A stretch of 64,000 bases of DNA from NCBI RefSeq assembly GCF_029223185.1, contig NZ_JARHUG010000001.1:124001-188000 (forward strand). Direction: 5' to 3'. Under the pieces are notes generated by a model that was not told where the DNA came from, did not search any database, and saw only the letters and a program-made list of their open reading frames with translations. A program made the position numbers and the translations under genes. This DNA comes from Aliiglaciecola sp. CAU 1673. GTDB lineage: Bacteria > Pseudomonadota > Gammaproteobacteria > Enterobacterales > Alteromonadaceae. Positions 26,771 to 35,322 of the stretch are shown here, one piece after another. Every line of letters begins with the position of its first letter. Position 1 is the first letter of the stretch.

Positions 26771-27925
26771 ATGAAGCCAATCTTTGTCTTTGTGTTAGGT
26801 AGTTTGCTTCTATTCTCAGGTTGCGCTGCCAACATTAATAGTACTCATGTGGAGCCTCATGACGGTCTCCATGACTATGTCTTCCCCGACTACGAAAATG
26901 TTCCTATCGAAAGTGAGGATGAAGTCTTTGCCATCAGTAGGGAAATGAAATCCTTTGTAAACCGGCTCATCGCCCGGGAGGATGATCCTGAGAAACGTAT
27001 TCGTTTGTTAGCCAAAAGTATCTTCGACCATTCTGATATGAATCTGCTTTATTCTGGCGCTGCCAATACGATCGCCAGTGAAACCTTTGAAATTGGCGCT
27101 GCAAATTGCCTTTCTATGTCAATCATGACCTATGCCTTGGCATCATACGCAGGAATGGATGTGGCTTTTCAGGAAGTTGATATTCCAGAGTTTTGGACCC
27201 GACGAGATGGCTTCAGCATGCTCAACGGTCATATCAATTTGCGCATTGTACCTAGAGACGAGAGAGACAGATTGTTTGTAAGTCGGAGCGGCCTAGAAGT
27301 AGATTTTAATCCTCTCGAGCGCCGTACAGAGTTTCCTACTAAGGTAATCAGCAAACGCCGCGTGCTTTCTATGTTTTATAACAACAAGGGTGCTGATGCA
27401 CTGATGGGTGGTGAGTTTGATAGAGCATACGCTTACTTTAGACAGGCTTTGATTACAGAACCCAGTCTGAGTGAAGCGTGGGTAAACTTGGGAATATTAT
27501 ACCGCTTTAATAATCTGTTTGAGTGGGCTGAAGATAGCTATGAGATAGCGATAAGCTTGACGAATGACCGAAGTGCCCAAGAAAACTTAGCCATATTGTA
27601 CACATACATCGGTCGGGATGAAGAGGCACAGACAATCCTTGCCAGACTAGAACGGAGCAGGATAAAGAACCCTTACTACCATTTCCTGCTGGGAGAGCAG
27701 GAATATGATTATGGTCATTGGCGAAAGGCGATCGGTCACTACAAAGATGCTTTGTCTTTGGATGAATCAGTCCATCAGTTTTACTTCGGTCTTGCGAAAA
27801 GTTATTTCCACCTCGGAAAGTTGGATGCTACAGAACGCTATTTAGAAAAGGCAAAACGTCTCTCAGTGAACGACCAAGACGAAGGGCGCTATCAGATTAA
27901 ATTGGATCTCCTGAGTAAGATATAG
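26771..27925 (+). CDS. Lipoprotein with transglutaminase-like domain and TPR repeats
   Basis: A 384-residue lipoprotein: lipobox LFSGC (Cys18), then a SirB1-like transglutaminase fold with a plausible catalytic triad C113 (GAANCLSMS), H154 (NGHINLRI) and D178 (EVDFNP). Residues about 205-384 form at least four TPR units (ADALMGGEFDRAYAYFRQAL, AWVNLGILYRF, YHFLLGEQEYDYGHWRKAI and others). GGAGG lies four bases before the ATG. Its stop overlaps the GTG start of a second M28 peptidase (TAGTG), so the two are translationally coupled. Base use is more AT-rich than in its neighbours, hinting at transfer. Enzymatic activity as a cysteine peptidase or amidase is inferred from the triad only. Confidence 0.75.
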   Translation: MKPIFVFVLGSLLLFSGCAANINSTHVEPHDGLHDYVFPDYENVPIESEDEVFAISREMKSFVNRLIAREDDPEKRIRLLAKSIFDHSDMNLLYSGAANTIASETFEIGAANCLSMSIMTYALASYAGMDVAFQEVDIPEFWTRRDGFSMLNGHINLRIVPRDERDRLFVSRSGLEVDFNPLERRTEFPTKVISKRRVLSMFYNNKGADALMGGEFDRAYAYFRQALITEPSLSEAWVNLGILYRFNNLFEWAEDSYEIAISLTNDRSAQENLAILYTYIGRDEEAQTILARLERSRIKNPYYHFLLGEQEYDYGHWRKAIGHYKDALSLDESVHQFYFGLAKSYFHLGKLDATERYLEKAKRLSVNDQDEGRYQIKLDLLSKI

Positions 27926-28854
27926 TGGGCTTGAAGTTGTTTGTTAGCTTTTGGATGCTGGCGTGGCCAGTGCTGGTGGCCGGTGCGAGTGTTGATGAGA
28001 AAACACTATGGCATCACCTAAGTACTCTAAGCGCGGATGTCATGGAGGGGCGTAAAACAGGATCTCGGGGGGCAATGCTGGCGCGTCAGTATATTCAGGA
28101 CGTTTATCAGAATATCGGGCTACTGTGCTTCGGGGATGATTACTTACAGCCGTTTAAACTCAATGGTCTGTTTACCGATTCCACTGCCTATAACCTGGTC
28201 GGTTGGGTGAAGGGAACGGCGCCAGAGGATGAGGATGTAATTGTTGTATCTGCCCATTATGACCATTTAGGGAGCAAGGGCCGACGCATCTATAACGGTG
28301 CCGATGACAATGCCTCCGGTGTAGCGGCAATGCTGACCTTGGCCAAAGTGATTGCCCATTCTCCACTGCAACATCATGTGATTTTTTTGGCTACCGATGC
28401 GGAAGAAAAAGGCTTATATGGCGCCAAGGCTTTTTTAGCACAGTCGCCTGTGCCGCTGGACAACATCAAGGCCAATCTCAATTTGGACATGCTTGGTCAG
28501 GGGGGGAAAAAAAGACGCCTTTATCTTGCCGGGGCGAAATATTATCCGCAGTTTCAATCGTTGGTAGACAGTGCCATCAGAGATGCTCCGCTTAACCTTC
28601 TACAAGGACATGAAGGCCGGGCCAGGGGCTATGATCGTAAAACCACCATTGATTATCGTGATGCCAGCGATCATGCTGAGTTTCATGAACTGGGCATCCC
28701 TTATCTTTTCTTGAGCGTAGCCGATCATCGCGACTACCACACAGAGCATGATACCGCCGAACGCTTAGATCCACAGTTTCTGCATCAAGCGGCACAAACG
28801 GCATTAATGGTGTTACAAAGGATGGATAAGACGCTGGCGTCAGATCCGTTTTAA
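27925..28854 (+). CDS. Secreted M28 family metallopeptidase (short form)
   Basis: A 309-residue zinc peptidase with a signal peptide (ending VAGAS) and no PA domain. All M28 ligands are visible: SAHYDHLG, GADDNASG, the glutamates of DAEEKG, NLDMLG and the final histidine in DYHTEHD. It starts at a GTG that shares one base with the stop of the upstream lipoprotein gene. It probably acts in the periplasm together with that lipoprotein. Its 3' end overlaps the convergent solute-binding protein gene by four bases. Confidence 0.9.
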   Translation: MGLKLFVSFWMLAWPVLVAGASVDEKTLWHHLSTLSADVMEGRKTGSRGAMLARQYIQDVYQNIGLLCFGDDYLQPFKLNGLFTDSTAYNLVGWVKGTAPEDEDVIVVSAHYDHLGSKGRRIYNGADDNASGVAAMLTLAKVIAHSPLQHHVIFLATDAEEKGLYGAKAFLAQSPVPLDNIKANLNLDMLGQGGKKRRLYLAGAKYYPQFQSLVDSAIRDAPLNLLQGHEGRARGYDRKTTIDYRDASDHAEFHELGIPYLFLSVADHRDYHTEHDTAERLDPQFLHQAAQTALMVLQRMDKTLASDPF

Positions 28855-29642
28855 TCTTGCAAACTGCGCCAGCTGGCTATGATGTGTCGGTAAGTTCCTC
28901 TGGAAATCAGCCTGATGTTTGCTTCTTGAAAAGCCAGAAATCGCTCCTTGGAGACAGATTTTTTGCTTAATGCAAAGAAGGTGGGCACAGAGGAAATCTT
29001 AAGTGGAAGAATGCGCAGTTCTTGTGAATATTTAGGGTTCTTTTTCAGCATATAGGCAGCAAAATCGTAAGTGGTGATGGCGCCTGACAAGCGTTTCAGA
29101 TAGACCGATTCAAAATTGGTTTCCACCGCACTGGGTACTACTTTTTGGCTGAAGGCTTCGCTGCTGCTGAGTTTGTCGGTAAAAGCCTGATCAAAGATAA
29201 CCCCTTTCTCATAGACGATATCCAAGGGCAAGGATATTAAGTCATCCAGGGTTTCTATCTCTATTTCGGCGTCGTTTCTCGTCACCAACACCTGCTCTTC
29301 ATAGGTATCTGGGGAAATAAAGTAGTAATGTTGGGCTCTGGAGTCGCTATACCCCACATTCATCATGATATCGATGGTGCCCTTTTCCAATTCCATTATT
29401 GCGCGTTGCCAAGGCAATTTATGATACTCAGCCTTGCACCCCGCTTCTTGCAGCAGGGCTTCAACCATCTCGACGGCAATACCAGTCCACTTATCCTGTT
29501 CGTTGAAATATTGCGGCGGCGCATAATTGACCCGGACTTTCAGGATACATTGTGCCTTGAGGGGCAAGGCGAAGAACAATGTGCACAACAGCAACCCGAT
29601 TTTTGTCATATCTGAATACTTCGCCATGTTCGTTGTTATCAC
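28851..29642 (-). CDS. Periplasmic solute-binding protein family 3
   Basis: A 263-residue protein with a signal peptide and SBP_bac_3 blocks: VNYAPPQYFNEQDKWTGIAV, PWQRAIMELEKGTIDIMMNV, LDIVYEKGVIFDQAF and a closing region with SKKSVSKERFLAFQ. It binds an unknown small polar ligand. The start is uncertain: GTG at 29642, or ATG at 29627 or 29609; the signal peptide begins at the last of these. No transporter genes are adjacent, so it is another orphan binding protein. Confidence 0.8.
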   Translation of the reverse strand: MITTNMAKYSDMTKIGLLLCTLFFALPLKAQCILKVRVNYAPPQYFNEQDKWTGIAVEMVEALLQEAGCKAEYHKLPWQRAIMELEKGTIDIMMNVGYSDSRAQHYYFISPDTYEEQVLVTRNDAEIEIETLDDLISLPLDIVYEKGVIFDQAFTDKLSSSEAFSQKVVPSAVETNFESVYLKRLSGAITTYDFAAYMLKKNPKYSQELRILPLKISSVPTFFALSKKSVSKERFLAFQEANIRLISRGTYRHIIASWRSLQD

Positions 29643-29721
29643 CTGTTGCTCTATTCAGACGATTTAGCCTCAGCTTCCATCATGCCTTTAAATGGTTGGA
29701 ATAAAAAGCGAACCCTGAAGA

Positions 29722-30654
29722 TCAGAAGAAGGCTAATTGAACACCCAAACTAATTCGCTGCTGGTGGCGGTTATAGTCGATCAGCGAATCGCCATAGCCG
29801 TTAAAGTATTGCAACAGTAATTCATAACGGTCTGACAAGGGATAACTCAGATGCAAGCCTATGCTGCCTTTGTTATCACTGGTTTTTAGGTTATTCCGAA
29901 TAAGGGTCATAAGGTTGAAATTGCCTAAGCGGGTGCCATAACCAAATTCAAAATGGCCTAAATAATGTGTGATATCCGGATTGTCATCGCCCATAGGATC
30001 CAGTTCATCTTCCTTGGCGTCTTCTTTAAAGCGATACCAGGCACGCAAGTAATACAGGGATTCTTCATCACTGAATAGCAAGGTGCCAATCAGACGATTC
30101 CAACTGCGCGAACGTAGCTGGTTTTGGCCGTTAGACTGATGATTGAGGCCAATCTGGGCCAGATTAAAGCGATATCCGAGCAACTTGATTTTGGTTTGGA
30201 AGGTATAAAAGAGTTCAGGTTCGTAATTGGTTTCCCGAAAGGGCTTGGAAATTTCATCGTTATATACCTGCCAGTGAGACAGCGCGGTGAAACCGAAAAA
30301 AAGTCCTTCTACCTCGCTGCCACTTTCAGGGAGGTAGATGGGCATCTTTACGCTGATCTGAAATCTGCTTTCCAGATGGTCGATATTGTCTTGGGTAAAG
30401 CCGTCACTGCCAATCTGATTGGGGTTGGACTGGTAGCTTACTGGTAACAGGAAGTTCGGATGAAGCTGGGTGATGGCATAAGGGTTTACCAGAGCACTGG
30501 CATCGGATCGAAGGCGTTTGTCAACGATACTGTCTTGTGAGACATCCTGTTCTTCGGCTGTTTCCGGGTTGTCCTGCTGCTCCTGCGCCTGACACAGAGC
30601 GCTCCCCCATAGCAGTATCAATGACACCAGCGCGATACAGCTTCTATTGTTCAT
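29722..30654 (-). CDS. pldA: Outer membrane phospholipase A (OMPLA)
   Basis: A 310-residue outer-membrane enzyme. A signal peptide of 23 residues ends at CQAQ, and an acidic stretch precedes a 12-strand barrel ending in an aromatic residue (QLAFF). The catalytic residues match E. coli OMPLA: H172 and S174 in NHQSNG, and the asparagine in RSWNRL. The ATG at 30654 has GGGGAAGG upstream and begins the signal peptide. It hydrolyses phospholipids that flip into the outer leaflet. A calcium-dependent dimer is expected from the family. Confidence 0.93.
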   Translation of the reverse strand: MNNRSCIALVSLILLWGSALCQAQEQQDNPETAEEQDVSQDSIVDKRLRSDASALVNPYAITQLHPNFLLPVSYQSNPNQIGSDGFTQDNIDHLESRFQISVKMPIYLPESGSEVEGLFFGFTALSHWQVYNDEISKPFRETNYEPELFYTFQTKIKLLGYRFNLAQIGLNHQSNGQNQLRSRSWNRLIGTLLFSDEESLYYLRAWYRFKEDAKEDELDPMGDDNPDITHYLGHFEFGYGTRLGNFNLMTLIRNNLKTSDNKGSIGLHLSYPLSDRYELLLQYFNGYGDSLIDYNRHQQRISLGVQLAFF

Positions 30655-30729
30655 TTCGCCTTCCCCTGAGCCTTTCTTTAGGACGCCAGTGTAGCTAATC
30701 AATGAAATTGCCTCCAACGGCTTTTGCTA

Positions 30730-30746
30730 TGCACCAAGTTGGGGCG
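30730..30746. promoter_or_regulatory. NtrC-binding site, distal
   Basis: TGCACCAAGTTGGGGCG matches the NtrC dyad (TGCACC-N4-TGGTGCA) in the left half and in five of seven positions on the right. It lies 29 bp (centre to centre) from the stronger site downstream. Confidence 0.6.
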
Positions 30747-30758
30747 TTCAGGTTTTGC

Positions 30759-30775
30759 TGCACGTCAGTGGTGCA
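30759..30775. promoter_or_regulatory. NtrC-binding site, proximal
   Basis: TGCACGTCAGTGGTGCA is a near-perfect NtrC dyad (one mismatch to TGCACC-N4-TGGTGCA). Placed about 100 bases upstream of the predicted glnK start site, it is where an enhancer for a sigma-54 promoter is expected. Confidence 0.8.
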
Positions 30776-30838
30776 AAAAATAGACTATCCTTGTGGCGTT
30801 TTATTTTTATCTTTATGAAAAATAACAAAAAAACACGA

Positions 30839-30854
30839 TGGCACAGCTCTTGTT
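30839..30854 (+). promoter_or_regulatory. Sigma-54 promoter of glnK-amtB
   Basis: TGGCACAGCTCTTGTT has a full TGGCAC at -24 and TTG at -12 with the required ten-base spacing between GG and the -12 G; the -12 element is GT rather than GC. Two NtrC dyads lie upstream and AT-rich DNA between them and the promoter could bend (IHF-like). This predicts induction under nitrogen limitation. Confidence 0.75.
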
Positions 30855-30856
30855 AG

Positions 30857-31234
<378 letters not shown>

Positions 31235-31251
31235 GCAAGAGGAGTATGAAC

Positions 31252-32520
31252 ATGGAACAGACTTTCCACCTGCAATATGCCATAGATACCTTCTATTTCC
31301 TGGTCTGTGGCGCCTTGGTCATGTGGATGGCCGCCGGCTTTGCCATGCTCGAGGCCGGATTGGTCAGAGCCAAGAACACCACAGAAATCCTCACTAAAAA
31401 CGTCGCCTTGTATGCCATAGCCTGCATCATGTATATGATTTGTGGCTACGCCATTATGTATGACGGTAGCATCTTCCTGGCCGGTATTGCCGATGTTGAT
31501 GTTGCATCCACGTTAGGCGAATTCTCGGACCGTGAAGACGGCTTCGAAGGAGGTGCGATTTACTCCTCTGCCTCTGATTTCTTCTTCCAGGTGGTATTTG
31601 TGGCCACCGCCATGAGTATCGTTTCTGGTGCCGTTGCTGAACGCATGAAACTGTGGACTTTCCTGATTTTCTGCGTGTTTATGACTGGCTTTATCTATCC
31701 AATGGAAGGTAGCTGGACATGGGGTGGCCAGGCGGTATTTGGTATGTACACCCTGGGTGACCTTGGCTTCTCTGACTTTGCCGGTTCTGGCATTGTGCAT
31801 ATGGCCGGTGCCGCTGCAGCCTTGGCCGGCGTGCTGTTGCTGGGTGCCCGTAAAGGCAAGTACACCAAAGATGGTAAGGTCAACGCTATCCCTGGTGCAA
31901 ACCTGCCTCTTGCAACACTGGGGACCTTTATCCTGTGGATGGGCTGGTTTGGTTTCAACGGTGGCTCAGTATTAAAACTGGGTGATATTGCCAATGCCAA
32001 CTCCGTGGCCATGGTATTCCTTAACACCAATGCGGCGGCTGCGGGTGGTGCTGTTGCAGCATTGCTGCTGGCCAAAGTGCTGTTTAAGAAAGCTGACTTA
32101 ACTATGGCTTTGAACGGCGCGCTGGCAGGCTTGGTGGCCATCACCGCAGAGCCCTCAACCCCTAGCGCTCTGGAAGCTACTCTTTTCGGTGCTGTGGGTG
32201 GCCTGATTGTGGTGATCTCCATCATTACTCTGGATAAGCTGAAGATTGACGACCCGGTGGGTGCCATTTCTGTTCACGGTGTGGTGGGCCTGTTCGGTTT
32301 GTTGATTGTGCCTATTACCAACAGCGGCGCTACCTACAGTGGCCAGCTGATTGGTGCGGCGACTATCTTCGTCTGGGTATTCGTGACCAGCCTGATTGTC
32401 TGGGGCGTACTTAAGGCCGTGATGGGGATTCGTGTCAGCGAAGAAGATGAATATCAGGGCTTGGATATGGTGGATTGCGGTCTGGAAGCCTACCCTGATT
32501 TCACCGGTTCACGCAAATAA
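31252..32520 (+). CDS. amtB: Ammonium transporter AmtB
   Basis: A 422-residue protein with eleven transmembrane helices of the Amt/Rh family, working as an inner-membrane trimer. Family blocks GFAMLEAGLVRAKNT, DFAGSGIVHMAGAAAAL, GWFGFNGGS and SVHGVVGLFG carry the pore histidines. The ATG at 31252 has GAGGAG at ideal spacing and is preferred over one six bases upstream. It is co-transcribed with glnK. A hairpin with a T-run follows at 32589. Confidence 0.96.
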   Translation: MEQTFHLQYAIDTFYFLVCGALVMWMAAGFAMLEAGLVRAKNTTEILTKNVALYAIACIMYMICGYAIMYDGSIFLAGIADVDVASTLGEFSDREDGFEGGAIYSSASDFFFQVVFVATAMSIVSGAVAERMKLWTFLIFCVFMTGFIYPMEGSWTWGGQAVFGMYTLGDLGFSDFAGSGIVHMAGAAAALAGVLLLGARKGKYTKDGKVNAIPGANLPLATLGTFILWMGWFGFNGGSVLKLGDIANANSVAMVFLNTNAAAAGGAVAALLLAKVLFKKADLTMALNGALAGLVAITAEPSTPSALEATLFGAVGGLIVVISIITLDKLKIDDPVGAISVHGVVGLFGLLIVPITNSGATYSGQLIGAATIFVWVFVTSLIVWGVLKAVMGIRVSEEDEYQGLDMVDCGLEAYPDFTGSRK

Positions 32521-32588
32521 GGTTATGTCTTGGGCCAGCTAGAATAATAACCATAGTGCTGGCCTGAGATAGCCTTTAAAACTAAAGC

Positions 32589-32620
32589 AAGCCCCGGATT
32601 TTCCGGGCTTTTTCTTTTTT
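32589..32620 (+). terminator. Rho-independent terminator after amtB
   Basis: AAGCCCCGG pairs with CCGGGCTT (one bulged C) across an ATTTT loop, followed by TTTCTTTTTT. It closes the glnK-amtB unit. Confidence 0.8.
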
Positions 32621-32695
32621 GCAAAAGCATAAAGATTTGCTGCAAAAGGGCCCCTTCCGATAGGATGCAAGTATCGAAATTTGACGAGCTTTACC

Positions 32696-34384
32696 ATGCG
32701 CCCTGTTCGTTCCCTCTTTGCCACGTTGTTGCTGCTTCCTGTTCTTGCTCAGGCCTATGATCGTATTACCGGCGAACCTTTTGCCAGTCGCTCCGAAGTT
32801 ATCGCACAAAATGGTATGGCGGCCACCAGTCAGCCTTTGGCTACGCAAGTCGCACTGGATGTTCTAAAGCGTGGTGGGAATGCCATTGATGCGGCGATCG
32901 CCGCCAACGCCATGTTAGGACTAGTCGAGCCCACCGGCTGTGGTATTGGCGGTGACTTATTTGCCATAGTGTGGGATGCCAAAACCTCCAAACTCTATGG
33001 CCTTAATGCGTCTGGGCGTTCGCCACGCTCACTGACCCTAAAATATTTCAAAGACAAGGGTATGACCAAGATCCCTGCCCATGGTCCCTTGCCTGTATCA
33101 GTGCCGGGGGCGGTGGATGGCTGGTTCGAGCTGCATCAGAAGTTTGGTTCGCTACCGATGACAGATATCCTGTCACCGGCCATCGGCTATGCCAAACAGG
33201 GTTTTCCGGTTTCAGAACTCATCGCTTATTACATGGCCAAAAGTGCGCCTACCCTGGGCCAATTCCCTGGGTTTAAGGAAACTTATATGCCCAATGGAAG
33301 AACGCCGCGTAAAGGGGAAGTGTTTAAAAATCCGGATCTGGCTGCCACCTACGAAAAAATTGCCACCGGCGGACGTGATGCTTTCTATCGTGGCGACATC
33401 GCCCGAGTAATTGCTGCCTATATGAAAGAGCAGGGGGGCTTTCTCAGTTACGATGACTTAGCTGCCCATAAGTCAGAGTGGGTGGAGCCGGTGTCGACCA
33501 ATTATCGTGGCTACGATGTGTGGGAACTGCCACCAAATGGGCAAGGTATTGCGGCACTGCAAATTCTCAACATTTTGGAAGGCTTTGATATACCAGGTAT
33601 GGGCTTTGGCTCTGCCGACTATATCCATACCTTTGTAGAGGCCAAAAAGCTGGCCTTTGAAGATCGCGCCAAGTATTACGCCGACCCAGCCTTTAACCAA
33701 ATCCCGGTGGATTGGTTGATCTCCAAGGAATATGCGGCCAAACGCCGTCAGCTGATAGAATCAGGCAAAGCGGCCAAGCGTTACGATGCCGGTAAATACC
33801 AGGGTGACACAATCTATATGACGGTGGCCGACAAAGACGGCAACATGGTGTCATTGATCCAAAGTAACTATCGCGGCATGGGGTCTGGCATGACCCCTAC
33901 CGGATTAGGTTTCGTGTTGCAGGATCGCGGCGAGATGTTCTCTTTGCAGGAAGAGCATTTTAACGTTTACGCGCCTGGTAAACGCCCCTTCCATACTATT
34001 ATCCCTGCCTTCGTTACTCGTCATGGTCAGCCTTGGTTGAGCTTTGGGGTGATGGGGGGCGGCACCCAACCGCAGATGCATGCACAGATCATCATTAACC
34101 TCATCGATTTCGGTATGAATCTGCAAGAAGCGGGCGATGCCCCGAGGATTTTGCATAGCGGCTCCAGTGAACCCACTGATGAAAAGATGACAGACGGTGG
34201 CTATGTCAGTCTTGAGAGTGGTATTGATTACAAAGTGCGCCGTACGTTGATGGAAAAAGGCCATACCCTGACCGATGAAGTAGGCTCTTTTGGCGGCTAT
34301 CAAGCCATTATGCGTGACCCGCAAACTGGCGTATATTATGGCGCTTCAGAAAGCCGCAAGGATGGTCAGGCGGCTGGCTACTAG
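32696..34384 (+). CDS. ggt: Gamma-glutamyltransferase (GGT)
   Basis: A 562-residue periplasmic enzyme that transfers or hydrolyses gamma-glutamyl groups, for example from glutathione. The signal peptide (MRPVRSLFATLLLLPVLAQA) begins at the ATG at 32696. The precursor should self-cleave before the nucleophile T372 (GDTIYM...VADKDGNMVS). The oxyanion and substrate-binding block is YRGMGSGM and the conserved GGGTQPQ motif is present. It is separated by 14 bases from a Dyp peroxidase gene. Proximity to glnK-amtB suggests nitrogen scavenging, though the two units are divided by a terminator. Confidence 0.92.
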   Translation: MRPVRSLFATLLLLPVLAQAYDRITGEPFASRSEVIAQNGMAATSQPLATQVALDVLKRGGNAIDAAIAANAMLGLVEPTGCGIGGDLFAIVWDAKTSKLYGLNASGRSPRSLTLKYFKDKGMTKIPAHGPLPVSVPGAVDGWFELHQKFGSLPMTDILSPAIGYAKQGFPVSELIAYYMAKSAPTLGQFPGFKETYMPNGRTPRKGEVFKNPDLAATYEKIATGGRDAFYRGDIARVIAAYMKEQGGFLSYDDLAAHKSEWVEPVSTNYRGYDVWELPPNGQGIAALQILNILEGFDIPGMGFGSADYIHTFVEAKKLAFEDRAKYYADPAFNQIPVDWLISKEYAAKRRQLIESGKAAKRYDAGKYQGDTIYMTVADKDGNMVSLIQSNYRGMGSGMTPTGLGFVLQDRGEMFSLQEEHFNVYAPGKRPFHTIIPAFVTRHGQPWLSFGVMGGGTQPQMHAQIIINLIDFGMNLQEAGDAPRILHSGSSEPTDEKMTDGGYVSLESGIDYKVRRTLMEKGHTLTDEVGSFGGYQAIMRDPQTGVYYGASESRKDGQAAGY

Positions 34385-34398
34385 TCAATAGAGGACTG

Positions 34399-35322
34399 AT
34401 GTCACAACCACAAAAAGGGGTTTGTGCGGAGCCCAATCTGCATGCCCTTTATCTGCTGTTCAACATTATCGACGATGATGCCGCCAAAGTGCGTCGTAAG
34501 TTGGCGAGGATGCTCGACATCTTCGATTTTTACGATGAAGACCACTATGAAGCCATGGTCTCAGGCATGGTGGCGATTGGTAGCAGCTACTGGCCAGAAC
34601 TCTATCCTGGCCCTATGCCCAGGCGCCTGGCCCCGTTTCCTGATGTGCGCAGTGAAGATCGCGTCGCGCCGGCTGAGCCTTTCGATCTTTTTATCCAAAT
34701 CCGTGCCGACAGAGCGGATGTTTGCCACGCCATCGGTATGGAAATCACCGCCTTATTAGGCGAACAAGCAGAGCTGATGGAACAGGTTAAGGGCTTTCGC
34801 TATATGGATGGGCGCGACCTGACTGGCTTCGTGGATGGCGCCGATAATCCTAAAGGCATGAAGAAATTTGATGTGGCCCTAGTGGGGGATGAGGACGAGG
34901 ATTTTGCTGGCGGCAGCTACGTGCATTTCCAGCGCTTTCGCCACGATATGGACCGCTGGAGCAGTCTGTCGGTGGCCGAACAAGAGATGATTATGGGTCG
35001 CTACAAGGCTGATAACAGGCCATTACCGCCCACACAGATGCCCGCTTTTGCACACGCTCGTCGCTGTAGTTTACGCGACAGTCATGGTGAGCCTATCGGG
35101 CTACTGACGCAAAACATGCCTTACGGCGATATGAAAGTGCAAGGATTGATGATGGTGGCCTGCTCCAGGCTGCCAGAGGTGTATCGTCACCTGCTACAAA
35201 GTCGCATTATTGGTGATAAGCAAGGCCACTACGACAAGCTGTTGGATTATAGCCGGGCGGAAGCCGGGGCGGCCTTTTTTGCTCCGTCGGCCAGTTTTAT
35301 CAAGCGCCATAAAGGCGGTTGA
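34399..35322 (+). CDS. Dyp-type heme peroxidase
   Basis: A 307-residue dye-decolourising peroxidase. The distal aspartate motif is GFVDGADNPKG (D146), and the proximal heme ligand is probably H219 in FAHARRC. The second conserved block GGSYVHFQRFRHDMDRW and the region EQEMIMGRYKADNRPLP are typical of the class. There is no Tat signal, so it is cytosolic or cargo of an encapsulin elsewhere; no encapsulin gene is seen. It follows ggt closely and may share its transcript. The next gene ends one base after it on the opposite strand. Confidence 0.9.
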   Translation: MSQPQKGVCAEPNLHALYLLFNIIDDDAAKVRRKLARMLDIFDFYDEDHYEAMVSGMVAIGSSYWPELYPGPMPRRLAPFPDVRSEDRVAPAEPFDLFIQIRADRADVCHAIGMEITALLGEQAELMEQVKGFRYMDGRDLTGFVDGADNPKGMKKFDVALVGDEDEDFAGGSYVHFQRFRHDMDRWSSLSVAEQEMIMGRYKADNRPLPPTQMPAFAHARRCSLRDSHGEPIGLLTQNMPYGDMKVQGLMMVACSRLPEVYRHLLQSRIIGDKQGHYDKLLDYSRAEAGAAFFAPSASFIKRHKGG

